Assembly: GCA_023398815.1 (NCBI GenBank)
Contig: JAEWRW010000045.1
Location: 1 to 59,998, forward strand
Length of the DNA stretch: 59,998 bases
From: Bacillota bacterium
Lineage (GTDB): Bacteria > Bacillota > Clostridia > Christensenellales > UMGS416
Reading direction: 5' to 3'
Below, one piece after another: positions 45,671 to 53,985 of the stretch. Numbering within the stretch: position 1 is the first letter of the stretch; every line of letters starts with the position of its first letter. Below the pieces are notes generated by a model that searched no databases, was not told the origin of the DNA, and saw only the letters and a program-made list of their open reading frames with translations. The translations under genes and the position numbers were made by a program.

Positions 45671-45950
45671 CGCGCGCTTTCGCGTCTGCCGCTTCGCGAC
45701 AGCCGCGAGTCAGGAGAACTCGGCACGAGTAAACGGTTGCCGCCCGGCGCACATGTCGCCGGGCGGCTTTCGTTTTGTGTGGGTCGTGCTGGGGTTTCAC
45801 GGGGGGGAACGCGCCTTCGGGCGGGAGGGCCAAGTGCCACGGGCAAGCAATTTCGTACCGCGGGCGGATGAACCGCCTCGCGGTTGCCGGGGCGGGGTAC
45901 TCACTACAGAGGACCCTCTCCCCAACCCCTCCCCCAAACTGGGGGAGGGG
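45671..45950 (+). repeat. Family C element copy 3 and CCCTCTCCCC hairpin
   Basis: The family C copy begins at the stop codon of the GH42 gene: CGTCTGCCGCTTCGCGACAG, GCCGCCCGGCG/CGCCGGGCGGC hairpin with loop CACATGT (about 45740-45768) and CCGCGGGCGGATGAACCGCC. It is followed by ACCCTCTCCCCAACCCC with a CCTCCCCC/GGGGGAGG hairpin (45920-45950). Confidence 0.75.
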
Positions 45951-45998
45951 CGACAGAAGCGGGACGCGAGAATCGGGAAGCTGGTCGTGCCGTCCTAC

Positions 45999-46217
45999 GG
46001 GCGCGTGCGAACTTCCCCCTGGCGGCCGGTGGCAGATAGCTTGCGACAGCGGGCGGGATGTTTGAGCCTTTCCGATGCGGAGCATAAGGAAAGGCGAGTT
46101 ACCGCCGCTGCCTCAGACGCCTGTGGCCGGTCGCCAGGTCTTAGGAGGTTCGCCCGTGCCTCTTAGAGCGTTTTGGGCACTTTTGCGCCTCAAAAGTGCC
46201 GCTCAGCGCAGCGCGTT
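45999..46217 (+). repeat. Family A element, copy 9
   Basis: Plus-orientation copy; central stem CCTTTCC/GGAAAGG with loop GATGCGGAGCATAA, outer palindrome GGCACTTTTG...CAAAAGTGCC, end CAGCGCAGCGCGTTTC. Confidence 0.85.
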
Positions 46218-46310
46218 TCTTGGAAAATGGGATCAATGGATCACGATACAAAACGGCGATGATTGTAACGCGACAGGTGGCCACATGGCCCTCCAGCGTG
46301 CATCAAACAC

Positions 46311-46350
46311 AAACGGCGGGGACGCTCCGTCCCCGCCGTTCTCTTTTTTA
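46311..46350. terminator. Bidirectional terminator downstream of the MBL-fold gene
   Basis: Perfect 13-bp stem AACGGCGGGGACG/CGTCCCCGCCGTT with loop CTC; CTCTTTTTT follows on plus, TGTGTTTG on minus. Confidence 0.75.
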
Positions 46351-46362
46351 TGGTTGTGTTCT

Positions 46363-47139
46363 TCAGTCCACCTTGTCCTGAGTGTAGAGAATCCAGGAAT
46401 CCGGCCCCAACATGTGGCGGCGCGCCATGCCCTCAAACCAGGGCCAGTCGTCGTCGTTGGCAGTGTCGCCATTGAGGATCTCGGTGACGCCCTTCTTCAT
46501 CGTGTCGATGTAGGCGGTAGGGGTGGGCACGGCTGCCCCCACATGCCCGCCATACATGCCGTCGAACGCGCCGCGTAGGGGCTCGAGGGCGTTGAGGCTG
46601 GCGAGGTAGGTCGCAAGCTTGGTGGAGTGGTCGAGCTGCATCCAGATCTGCCCGTTGATGGCGTCCCCGGTAAAGAGCAGCCGCGCCGCCCGGTCAAGGA
46701 GCGCGATGCTGCCCGGCGTGTGGCCGGGGATGGCCACGATCTCCAGCGTCACGCCGCCCAGGTCCAACACCGTGCCCGGCTCGATGAGGTGCATCTTGCA
46801 CTCGTCACCGGTGGGCAAGAAGGGGGCTCCGCCGTCCTTCATGCCCTGGCGCAGGAACTGGAAATGCTGGCGGTAGATGTTGAGGTCGTCCCGGTGAATC
46901 CAGGCCTCGGGGAAGTTGTGGTTGCAGCCAATGTGGTCAATGTGGCCGTGGGTGTTGACGACCATGACCGGCCGATCGGTCAGCGTGGCCACGAGCTCGG
47001 CCAGGTTCTCGACGCCATTCAGGGTGTCGATGAGGACGGCCTTGTCCCGCCCACGGACGAGGTAGGCGCTGGACTCGCCCGCGTCGTCGATGAGGGTGGT
47101 GTAGTCGTTGATGGCAATGATGTTGGCGCGGGTGCTCAT
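46363..47139 (-). CDS. Metallo-beta-lactamase-fold hydrolase (glyoxalase II-like)
   Basis: A 258-aa di-metal hydrolase. Metal ligands: HGHIDH at 64-69 (His64, His66, Asp68, His69), a His in IPGHTPGS near 140, bridging Asp in LFTGDAING near 158 and a late His in YGGHVG. The N-terminal DDAGESSAYLVRG and DTLNG strands are typical of the glyoxalase II/MBL superfamily. The ATG at 47139 has GGGAGGA upstream and a textbook promoter at 47171-47199. No substrate can be assigned: thioesters, lactones and phosphodiesters are all possible. Confidence 0.92.
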   Translation of the reverse strand: MSTRANIIAINDYTTLIDDAGESSAYLVRGRDKAVLIDTLNGVENLAELVATLTDRPVMVVNTHGHIDHIGCNHNFPEAWIHRDDLNIYRQHFQFLRQGMKDGGAPFLPTGDECKMHLIEPGTVLDLGGVTLEIVAIPGHTPGSIALLDRAARLLFTGDAINGQIWMQLDHSTKLATYLASLNALEPLRGAFDGMYGGHVGAAVPTPTAYIDTMKKGVTEILNGDTANDDDWPWFEGMARRHMLGPDSWILYTQDKVD

Positions 47140-47170
47140 TGGCAATTCCTCCCATTTGTCAGGTACCGAT

Positions 47171-47199
47171 ATTGTACGCCTTATGCGGTTGGCTTTCAA
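47171..47199 (-). promoter_or_regulatory. Promoter of the MBL-fold gene
   Basis: Minus strand TTGAAA, 17-base spacer, TACAAT; leader ~25 bases. Confidence 0.75.
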
Positions 47200-47254
47200 G
47201 CCGCGAGGTAGGCCCCTCAGAATCTCAACAAACCCACTAGAGCGAGCAACTTGT

Positions 47255-47466
47255 AACGAACCTCCCGCCGATTCATTCGGCGGGAGGAAGGGAAACGCTG
47301 GTACGCGCAGAAAAGAAAATCCGCCCGCAGGCGTAACGTACCCTTAGGAACCCGCATGAGAGCTGCAATTTGCGGTCGGTCGGCGACATGTGCGGCGACC
47401 GACCAAGCCATCATGAGAACAAGCTGTCTGAATCGCGGCTGTCGCAGCAGCGGCAGACGCGAAAGG
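47255..47466 (-). repeat. Family B element, copy 3
   Basis: Minus-orientation copy with end palindrome CCTCCCGCCGA/TCGGCGGGAGG (47260-47290), GCATGAGAGCTGCA block, hairpin GGTCGGTCG...CGACCGACC and edge GCGGCTGTCGC. Confidence 0.85.
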
Positions 47467-47472
47467 TGGGCG

Positions 47473-48366
47473 TCAGCCCACCGCCATGACGGCGCGTGCC
47501 TCGATGTACCCGCGCTCGCCGATGGGCGCGAGCTGGAAGCGCGGCACCGGCGCGTCGGCCCAGGCGAAGCCGTAGACGCCAGGATCGTAGGCGTCAATGG
47601 TATCCCACACCGCGCCGATGGCTCGGCCCATGTCCTCCTCGCGGTAGGGCTGGCCGTGGAAGACCATGTATTTGCCGGAGGGCAGGGGCATCACCTCCAG
47701 CCCCTCGGGCAGGGTGCCGGCCCAGTCGGCGGGCACCTCCACCCCCTGCACATAGGGGGAGGTGCCGGGGCGGCGGGCCGACTCCGCCAGCCAGCAGCCG
47801 ATGGGTTCATAGAGTGCGCCTTCAACGGCGCAGAGGGTATCCCAGATGTCGCAGCCGACCTCCTCGCAGTAGGCGAAATATTCATCGGCGGTGCGGCCCC
47901 GCAGCAGCAACAGTTTGCGGGCGGGGCGGTCGACGACTTGCACAAAGACCGTGTTCTCGTTTGCCATGGAACTCTCTCCTTTGTCCGGTTTGGCAAGGTA
48001 GGTGCGCCAGGCGCTGCGGGGCAGAAAGAGGGGCAGCGGCGGCCTGTCGCGGCGGTACCGACCCGGCGGCAGGCCAAAGCGATCAGTGAAGGCCCGGGTA
48101 AACCCCTCGTGGGACTCAAAGCACAGGCTCAGCGCCACATCCAGCACCCGCTCGTGGCCATCGTGCAGGCGCTGGGCGGCGCGGGTCAGCCGCCGCGCGC
48201 GGATGTAGCCGGTGGGCGGCATGCCCACCAGCCGCGCAAACACGCGGGTGGCATGCCAGGGGGAGTAGCCGGCCACGGCCGCCAGCCGTCCGGCGTCGAT
48301 GGCCTCCTCCAGGTGCTCCTCGATGTAATCGAGCATGCGCTGCACCGCCTCTGCCTGTTCGTTCAT
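47473..48366 (-). CDS. AraC-family regulator with GyrI-like effector domain
   Basis: A 297-aa transcription factor. The N-terminal half has two AraC helix-turn-helix motifs (~8-105: LEEAIDAGRLAAVAGYSPWHATRVF and VLDVALSLCFESHEGFTRAFTDRFG). A linker leads to a C-terminal GyrI-like small-molecule-binding domain (~130-297; VQVVDRPARKLLLLRG, LPSGKYMVFHG, VYGFAWADAPVPRFQLAPIG). This architecture is typical of drug- or metabolite-responsive activators such as Rob or BltR-like proteins. ATG 48366 follows AAGGAGG. Targets are not evident; it stands between a repeat and a terminator. Confidence 0.92.
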   Translation of the reverse strand: MNEQAEAVQRMLDYIEEHLEEAIDAGRLAAVAGYSPWHATRVFARLVGMPPTGYIRARRLTRAAQRLHDGHERVLDVALSLCFESHEGFTRAFTDRFGLPPGRYRRDRPPLPLFLPRSAWRTYLAKPDKGESSMANENTVFVQVVDRPARKLLLLRGRTADEYFAYCEEVGCDIWDTLCAVEGALYEPIGCWLAESARRPGTSPYVQGVEVPADWAGTLPEGLEVMPLPSGKYMVFHGQPYREEDMGRAIGAVWDTIDAYDPGVYGFAWADAPVPRFQLAPIGERGYIEARAVMAVG

Positions 48367-48534
48367 GGCGATCCTCCTTGCAAGGATGAGCATAGCAAAC
48401 CCTGGGTCGCCGTGCTTGACCGTGGTTGCGCGATTTGGCTGGGGGAGCGGCTGTGCCGTGTTGTGTGAATCATACCACGAATAGGGGCGTTCGTTGTCCG
48501 ATCTCGCATGGTTGACTCCTCTTGCCCCAAAAGG

Positions 48535-48563
48535 AGAAAACCCCTTGAAAGCAAGGGGTTTTC
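48535..48563. terminator. Terminator after the GH9 gene
   Basis: Symmetrical AAAACCCCTTG/CAAGGGGTTTT with loop AAAG. It serves the minus-strand GH9 transcript. Confidence 0.75.
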
Positions 48564-48606
48564 ATAGCATAGAAACGCACAGGCGCTCACGCCCGTTGCA
48601 GAGGCC

Positions 48607-51114
48607 TCAGGCCTCCTGGCTGCCGCCTGCGATTTGCTGTGCTGCCAGTGCCAGGAACATGAAGTGCGAGGAGCCGCCGCCCAGCACATACTCCGTCTGC
48701 TGCCACAGATAGGGGAACACCAGCAACTCGGGGAAGTCCGGGCGAATGAGCGCGGTGCCGGAAATGACCCCGCCGGGGATGAAGGACCAGTCCGCGCGGT
48801 TCAAGCCATACCCCACCGTGGCCGATTTGGTGCCGACCCCCGATGCAAACGACATGGTATTGGAGCCGGGGTGGCACCCCAAAACGAAGTTCAGCGCATT
48901 GAAGATGACATCGGTGCCGAAGACATCCGGGTAAGCCTTGTACAGATAATAATACTCGAACCCCAGTCTCTGGATGCCCCAGCCAGCCCCCCAGATGTAC
49001 GGCCGGTACGGGATGCCGTAAGGCGTTTCGCCGCTTTGCTGCACAAACTGTTCGCGCAGTGCCGGCAGGGCGCCGCGAATGGCTTGGGAGAAGCCGGCAT
49101 CGTTGATCGCCTGTTCCGCACGGCCCAGGAACCAACCCACTTTGTCGATTGCGCTGGTGATGAATTCGACCTCTGAGAGCAAAAAGTCCTTGTATTCCTG
49201 CTCCCCGGTGGTCAGGAACAACTCCGTGGCGGCATGCACCTTTGCCGCTCTGGCCTTCCCGGTGCCATCGGTCACCTGGAAAAGCTCACGGGCGGCCTCC
49301 AATGCCTGCCGGCTCAATTCATCGTTGAACCCCTTCAGTGAGCGAGAAGCGGCAGCCAGATGGGCGGCGGTCGTCAGCTCGCGCGGCGGGTTGTTTTCGG
49401 TGAAGACCCAGCGGTCGTCCTCATTCCCTTTGATGCCGTCGGTGATGGACATGGTGTCGCCCAGAACGACATACTGCCGGAGGTCGTTGCAGATGATGCC
49501 CCGGTAGAGCCGACCCAACGCGCGGTAACCGCTCACAACGGACAGAACACCATGCTCAATCTGCTGCAGGATGTCGTTTTTGCCATCGGGCTGATGGATC
49601 TCAGTGATTTTCTTGCCCTGGTCGATGGTGGTCACGTCGTAATTGACGCCAAACGCCTCGTATGCCAGGGTCAGGATGTAGAACTCGCCAGACTGCGACT
49701 CCACCCGCAGGTCATAATCGCCGGCATCGTGCCAGCCACCGACATTCAGCCCAGGAACGGCGTCGCCCGGCTGGTACTTGGTCAGGGTGGAAGGCCCTTG
49801 TGCATACCCGTCAAAGTGATTGTAGTTCACCGGAGCCATCCGGGCGTCATCATCGTGGCAAAGGCCGTGCCACACACGGTATTTTTCGTTGACGCGCATA
49901 TGACACATCTGCACGGGGAGGAAATACTCCAACACCGGCTGCCAGACGCCCCGGTCGTACACATCCCCGGCGATGCGGAAAAGGGACGACTCCGACGAGC
50001 CGTAGCGAACTTTATAGAGGCCTTCTTCCCTGATGTTGGTGAAATCGAATTTCAGGTAGTCATAGCGGAGGAATCGGCCCCATTCCTGCCCAACAGCGGA
50101 GAGCACCTCTTCTTCTCCGGTCTCCGTTATTTTCACAAGAACGGGTTTCTCCCGTTTGCCGTCACGCTTATCCAGCTCAATGATGGCCGTCTTCGCTTGG
50201 TTGGGGTGGTACCCAACCTGCGAGGTTTGCACCACCGGCGGGTAGGTCCAGCTCTCCACCACGTTGGGCGCGATCACCCATTCCATGGCGTTTTGGGTGG
50301 CCCCGGCGGGCACCTCGCTGCTCACCACAAACCAGCCGTTGTTGTGGTTCATGCGCCCGTCGTACAGCTTGAGCTCCGCTGTCTTGCTCTCAATGGTAAA
50401 GCGGTTGTACGGGTCGTCGGGCCGCACCGTAAAGCGGCGGCCAACAGCATAGGGTTTGGCGATGAGGTCGTCGGCGATCATCGGGTTGTAACCCTTGTTG
50501 TCGCCGGAGAGAAGCTTCAGATCGGCCCGGGCATCGGGCTCGCAGAAGTCGCCGGTGTGCGAATAATTGGTGGGCTGCGTCAGCACCGGGCCATTGGGCT
50601 GCTCGGGGAAGAACCCCTGCTTGCTGTCCATCATCCAGGGTTTGCCGACCAGTGCGCCGGGGAACAGCTCTATATTGAAGCAGAGTTTGCCGACGTACTT
50701 CTCAGGGATGGGCCGATCCAAATCCACAGTCACGCGGACCGATTTTCCCTCCGCTTTGACAATCACCTTGTAGTTGAACTCGAAATCCGGATAGAACATC
50801 GGGTTGAAGCCCTTAAGGTGCCGGGAGGAATCGGGGAAATGGAGGGAGGTGGTGATGGTATTGGCGGCCGCGTCCGCCTCTCGCTTCTCTTGCTTGGGCA
50901 CCGGCTGCCACTGCCCGGGCGTCTGTTCAAAACGGATGTCACCGTTGGTCGCCACGCGATGCCCATGCATGAGGATGCTGACGCCAGACTGGTGGCCTTC
51001 GGGGTAAATGTCATCGAATGCCATGATATCTACGCCCCCGCATTGGAAATAGCCGGTTTTACCATCCAACTGGAAGCCCTGCGCCTGACGATTGGTGCTC
51101 GTTGCTTTTGTCAT
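48607..51114 (-). CDS. GH9 glycoside hydrolase with extra N-terminal domain, no signal peptide
   Basis: An 835-aa protein. Residues 1-290 are a beta-rich domain I do not recognise; 296-383 form the CelD_N-type Ig domain (VVQTSQVGYHPNQAKTAII...YKVRYG); 385-835 are the GH9 (alpha/alpha)6 barrel. Catalytic residues: Asp463 and Asp466 in GGWHDAGDYD, and the acid Glu808 in WQQTEYVLGGGSS, where endoglucanases have NE. GH9 enzymes cut beta-1,4-glucans, glucosamine or xyloglucan oligosaccharides by inversion. With no signal peptide it should act inside the cell on imported oligosaccharides. The ATG at 51114 is preferred (GAGG upstream); ATG 51129 or TTG 51141 are alternatives. Confidence 0.88.
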   Translation of the reverse strand: MTKATSTNRQAQGFQLDGKTGYFQCGGVDIMAFDDIYPEGHQSGVSILMHGHRVATNGDIRFEQTPGQWQPVPKQEKREADAAANTITTSLHFPDSSRHLKGFNPMFYPDFEFNYKVIVKAEGKSVRVTVDLDRPIPEKYVGKLCFNIELFPGALVGKPWMMDSKQGFFPEQPNGPVLTQPTNYSHTGDFCEPDARADLKLLSGDNKGYNPMIADDLIAKPYAVGRRFTVRPDDPYNRFTIESKTAELKLYDGRMNHNNGWFVVSSEVPAGATQNAMEWVIAPNVVESWTYPPVVQTSQVGYHPNQAKTAIIELDKRDGKREKPVLVKITETGEEEVLSAVGQEWGRFLRYDYLKFDFTNIREEGLYKVRYGSSESSLFRIAGDVYDRGVWQPVLEYFLPVQMCHMRVNEKYRVWHGLCHDDDARMAPVNYNHFDGYAQGPSTLTKYQPGDAVPGLNVGGWHDAGDYDLRVESQSGEFYILTLAYEAFGVNYDVTTIDQGKKITEIHQPDGKNDILQQIEHGVLSVVSGYRALGRLYRGIICNDLRQYVVLGDTMSITDGIKGNEDDRWVFTENNPPRELTTAAHLAAASRSLKGFNDELSRQALEAARELFQVTDGTGKARAAKVHAATELFLTTGEQEYKDFLLSEVEFITSAIDKVGWFLGRAEQAINDAGFSQAIRGALPALREQFVQQSGETPYGIPYRPYIWGAGWGIQRLGFEYYYLYKAYPDVFGTDVIFNALNFVLGCHPGSNTMSFASGVGTKSATVGYGLNRADWSFIPGGVISGTALIRPDFPELLVFPYLWQQTEYVLGGGSSHFMFLALAAQQIAGGSQEA

Positions 51115-51192
51115 CTTCCTCAACCTCATATTGTTTTTCAAGTGAGATTCATTTGATAAGAAAAGGTTACCACATTCTTGCTATGATTTCAT

Positions 51193-51345
51193 CTAATGTA
51201 TACACAGGGCGCCCCCTTGCCAGATGTCCGCAAAGGTCTCGAAATAGAATTTGCGAGCCGCCCCTTCCTCTGTGTCGGCTGGCAGCACGCACTGGCAGTT
51301 GAACCATTGGCCATTGGAACACATAACATGGAAGTAAAAATTCAT
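51193..51345 (-). CDS. Possible small protein antisense to the cupin leader
   Basis: A 50-codon frame starting MNFYFHVMCSNGQWFNCQC and ending ADIWQGGALCIH. Codon choice looks protein-like, and it occupies the gap between the divergent GH9 and cupin genes. There is no ribosome binding site before its ATG, and the opposite strand in the same place is also open, so it may be chance. Confidence 0.3.
   Translation of the reverse strand: MNFYFHVMCSNGQWFNCQCVLPADTEEGAARKFYFETFADIWQGGALCIH
51299..51327 (+). promoter_or_regulatory. Possible promoter of the cupin gene
   Basis: TTGAAC, 17-base spacer, CATAAC; the -10 has only four matches to consensus. Confidence 0.35.
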
Positions 51346-51363
51346 TTGGAAAGCGTGGTTCCC

Positions 51364-51852
51364 ATGTACGGAGATTCTGAATGGTTCACATATCCTCAGG
51401 GGGCGAATATGCCCTCTTACGCCCCGGGTTGCTGCGGGCAGGGGGTTGACCTGCACGATTATGGTCCGGTGCCGTTCATCGCCAACCTCGAAGCCGCGGC
51501 GACGCAAAACACGACCTTCCGCACCGCCCTGTGGACGGGCAGCCATCTGCAGTTGACGCTGATGAGCATCCCGGTGGGGGGCGACATTGGTCAGGAGATC
51601 CATCCTAATCTGGATCAGTTCCTCTACATTGAGGAAGGCCGGGGCCTTGCCAAGATGGCATACAGCAACGGGCAGCCCGTGTTCCAGGGGGCGGTCTGCA
51701 GGGGCTTTGCGATCTTTGTCCCCGCGGGCACATGGCACAACCTCATCAACATCGGCGATGGGCCGCTGAAGCTGTTTTCCATCTACGCGCCGCCCGCCCA
51801 CCCGCATGGCACGGTGCACCGGACAAAGGAAGAGGCGGGGGCGGGCTACTGA
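51364..51852 (+). CDS. Cupin-domain protein, spore-coat-like
   Basis: A 162-aa protein. A Tyr/Pro/Cys-rich head (MYGDSEWFTYPQGANMP, PGCCGQG) precedes a single cupin domain: VDLHDYGPVPFIANLEAA, TALWTGSHLQLTLM, motif 1 with His80, Gln85 and Glu90 (EIHPNLDQFLYIEEG), and motif 2 with His125 (VPAGTWHNLIN). This layout matches small manganese-type cupins linked to spore coats in Clostridia and Bacillus. ATG 51364 is taken as start: GGAAAG is ten bases upstream, and it follows the likely promoter; an in-frame start at 51196 would add 56 unrelated residues. Function may be oxidation or protection in the coat. Confidence 0.82.
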   Translation: MYGDSEWFTYPQGANMPSYAPGCCGQGVDLHDYGPVPFIANLEAAATQNTTFRTALWTGSHLQLTLMSIPVGGDIGQEIHPNLDQFLYIEEGRGLAKMAYSNGQPVFQGAVCRGFAIFVPAGTWHNLINIGDGPLKLFSIYAPPAHPHGTVHRTKEEAGAGY

Positions 51853-51857
51853 AGTAG

Positions 51858-52068
51858 CCCTTCGCGTCTGCCGCTGTGGCGACAGCCGCGATTTAGAGGG
51901 CTTGTTCCTGTGATGGCTTGGTCGGTCGCCGCGCATGTCGCCGACCGACCGCAGACTGCAGCTCTCATGCGTTGTTCTAAGGATACGTGCGCCTTCGGGC
52001 GGGATTATGTTTTCTGCTCGCGCTAGTTTTTACTTTCCTCCCGCCGAATGAATCGGCGGGAGGCTCGT
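51858..52068 (+). repeat. Family B element, copy 4
   Basis: Begins six bases after the cupin stop. Edge GTCTGCCGCTGTGGCGACAG, hairpin GGTCGG...CCGACC (51923-51950), GCAGCTCTCATGC, AAGGATACG, and the end palindrome CCTCCCGCCGA/TCGGCGGGAGG (52037-52063). Confidence 0.85.
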
Positions 52069-52101
52069 TACCCAATACTCGTTGTAATGGGTTTATAGAC
52101 A

Positions 52102-52132
52102 CGCGAGACCCTCCGGGTTCGGAGGGTCTCGC
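52102..52132. terminator. Strong hairpin downstream of the DUF membrane gene
   Basis: Perfect 13-bp stem GCGAGACCCTCCG/CGGAGGGTCTCGC with loop GGTT, without a T-tract. It is placed to terminate the gene at 52150. Confidence 0.55.
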
Positions 52133-52149
52133 GGTGGTGCGTGGGCAGT

Positions 52150-53085
52150 CTAGCGGGAGAAAAATGCTCGTACGTCTTGGCGCTGGGCAAACAGGAAGCG
52201 CCCCAAAGGCCAGAGGGCTGCCAGCAGCAGGGGCGGCAGCAACTCCACCCGGGTAATGCCGCTATCCCACCCGGAAGGCATCGCCCATAGCGACAGGCAA
52301 GCCGCCCACAGCACAAAAGCCACCGCCAACGCAGGGCCGAACCATCGGTTGCGACGCACCCCAATGAGCAAGGCAGACGCGCTTGCTGCCGCGCAGGCCA
52401 CCGCCGCAATGAACTGAACCAAGCGCCAGCCCAGGAGTGGCCCACCAAGCGCCGAACACAGGGCGATGACCACCCCGCACCCCAGTGGCAGCAGCGGGCT
52501 GAACAGCAGGAACATGACCGGGCCGAAGGGCCGTGCCAAGTCACTGCGCACACTCCGTCTTCCTTCGTCCCATGCGGTTGGCTCTCCAGCTTGGAACGCC
52601 CGCACTGTGGGTGACAACTCCGCGCCGTTGGCCCCGGCCCGGGCGGCCAAATCGGAGACGAAGCGCCGGAACACAGCCCAATGGTCGTCGTCCGCGGTCA
52701 GGGGCACGGGCAGCCGCATGTGCTTGTCCATCTTTTGCTCGTCCAGCACAAGCTCGTATTCCTTTCCGTTGCCATAGTCCACCGATCCGGCGTGGATGCG
52801 CGTCATCTCCGCCCAGGAGATCTCTGGAACACTGCGCCCTGTCACGGAAATGCCGTGCTCGCTCAGGGTGGCATCAGCACGCAGGGCGTATGCCAGGGGA
52901 TAGGCGAAGAACCACAACAGGCAATCGCGGCTCACCACCACCAGGATGCGCAGCACCGGGTGGCCGGAGTACACCGCCCGCACCCCATCGGTGGACAGAT
53001 CCATCAAACACAGCGCCCACACCAGGAGCACAAGAACGCCCACCAGAAACAGCGGCCCGCGGTTGCTCCATCGGTACTGGATCAT
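52150..53085 (-). CDS. Polytopic membrane protein with PH-like insert
   Basis: A 311-aa protein with two helices at the N-terminus (~9-28, ~44-66), a soluble stretch (~70-165) that begins ADATLSEHGISVTGRSVPEISWAEM, a strand pattern like bacterial PH domains (DUF304/YdbT-type), and about four helices in the C-terminal half, ending FAQRQDVRAFFSR. ATG 53085 follows GGAGGTG, and a promoter lies at 53119-53146. I recognise no named family. It may sense or organise membrane components. Confidence 0.78.
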   Translation of the reverse strand: MIQYRWSNRGPLFLVGVLVLLVWALCLMDLSTDGVRAVYSGHPVLRILVVVSRDCLLWFFAYPLAYALRADATLSEHGISVTGRSVPEISWAEMTRIHAGSVDYGNGKEYELVLDEQKMDKHMRLPVPLTADDDHWAVFRRFVSDLAARAGANGAELSPTVRAFQAGEPTAWDEGRRSVRSDLARPFGPVMFLLFSPLLPLGCGVVIALCSALGGPLLGWRLVQFIAAVACAAASASALLIGVRRNRWFGPALAVAFVLWAACLSLWAMPSGWDSGITRVELLPPLLLAALWPLGRFLFAQRQDVRAFFSR

Positions 53086-53118
53086 AGCCCACCTCCAACG
53101 CCATAGGATATCATCTCT

Positions 53119-53146
53119 ATTATACTTCTTTTGGCAGGCTTCGCAA
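53119..53146 (-). promoter_or_regulatory. Promoter of the 52150 membrane gene
   Basis: Minus strand TTGCGA, 16-base spacer, TATAAT; 34 bases before the ATG. Confidence 0.65.
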
Positions 53147-53272
53147 CGGACATTCCCTCTCGCTCCACGTCGGTCTGATGCTCTGGCCGTGCCCTTGCTG
53201 GCATGGGGGCGATACCACTCCCCTCAATCGCTCTTTCGGTGGGGGTAATCGTCCCTGGGGTGGAGAAGATGG

Positions 53273-53300
53273 TTGCGTCATCGTCCCACCCCGATATAAT
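53273..53300 (+). promoter_or_regulatory. Promoter of the 53323 gene
   Basis: TTGCGT (53273-53278), 16-base spacer, TATAAT (53295-53300). Confidence 0.6.
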
Positions 53301-53322
53301 TATCATGAGGGAGGGGAATGAT

Positions 53323-53850
53323 ATGAAAAAGAAGGCGAATCGCATATATCTTCTCATCGGTGCTTCTTTGGTGCTGGTATTTGCTATCATTGTGGTGCAT
53401 CAAAAGCTATCAGTACCCGGCCCTGGGATTCAGTCAATGAGTCACTGTTATGAATTAATAGAAGACGTAATCGGCCAAAAGCAGTCTGGAACGATTGACG
53501 ATCAGGAGCTTAAAAAAGTCTACAAGACAATAAACTCAAGCATGTACAGTTCCCTTGAAGGACGCACATACGACAATGGACTTAAAGTCATCGTCATTGT
53601 TTTGAAACATGCGGATTTCGATAGAATGGATGAAGAGATGCAGAATGAGTATCTCTCCAAATTCTATAGCTTAACGCAAGATCATTTCGCAGAAGCAGAC
53701 CAAGACATGGAGTCAGCATCTGCGGGAGGATACCGGGTCGCAATCATCGGCACAGATATAAAGGATCTTAGCACCAAGATAGAAGGCCACATGAGGGGAA
53801 TGTCGATGGACTACCTAAGCCGCTTGCCCAAAGAGTCCGTCGTCAAATAA
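53323..53850 (+). CDS. AT-rich membrane-anchored protein of unknown function
   Basis: A 175-aa protein: basic start MKKKANR, one membrane helix (~8-27), then a helical extracellular domain with many Asp/Glu/Lys residues (SHCYELIEDVIGQKQSGTIDD, KVIVIVLKHADF). Start 53323 follows GGGAGGGGA. Its AT content is well above that of the neighbours, hinting at transfer. No family recognised. It converges with the MFS gene. Confidence 0.7.
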   Translation: MKKKANRIYLLIGASLVLVFAIIVVHQKLSVPGPGIQSMSHCYELIEDVIGQKQSGTIDDQELKKVYKTINSSMYSSLEGRTYDNGLKVIVIVLKHADFDRMDEEMQNEYLSKFYSLTQDHFAEADQDMESASAGGYRVAIIGTDIKDLSTKIEGHMRGMSMDYLSRLPKESVVK

Positions 53851-53929
53851 ATCGGAAGGCGAAAGACCCCGGCCAACTGACCGGTGTGTCCATCCAATGC
53901 AACGGTGCCCCCGCCGGCATAAGCCAGGC

Positions 53930-53968
53930 ACAAAACACCCCAATCGTCCACAGGCGATTGGGGTGCAA
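53930..53968 (-). terminator. Terminator of the tetR-MFS operon
   Basis: Stem CACCCCAATCG/CGATTGGGGTG; on the minus strand it is followed by TTTTGTG. Confidence 0.65.
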
Positions 53969-53985
53969 ACACCTATTGTGGGCGG

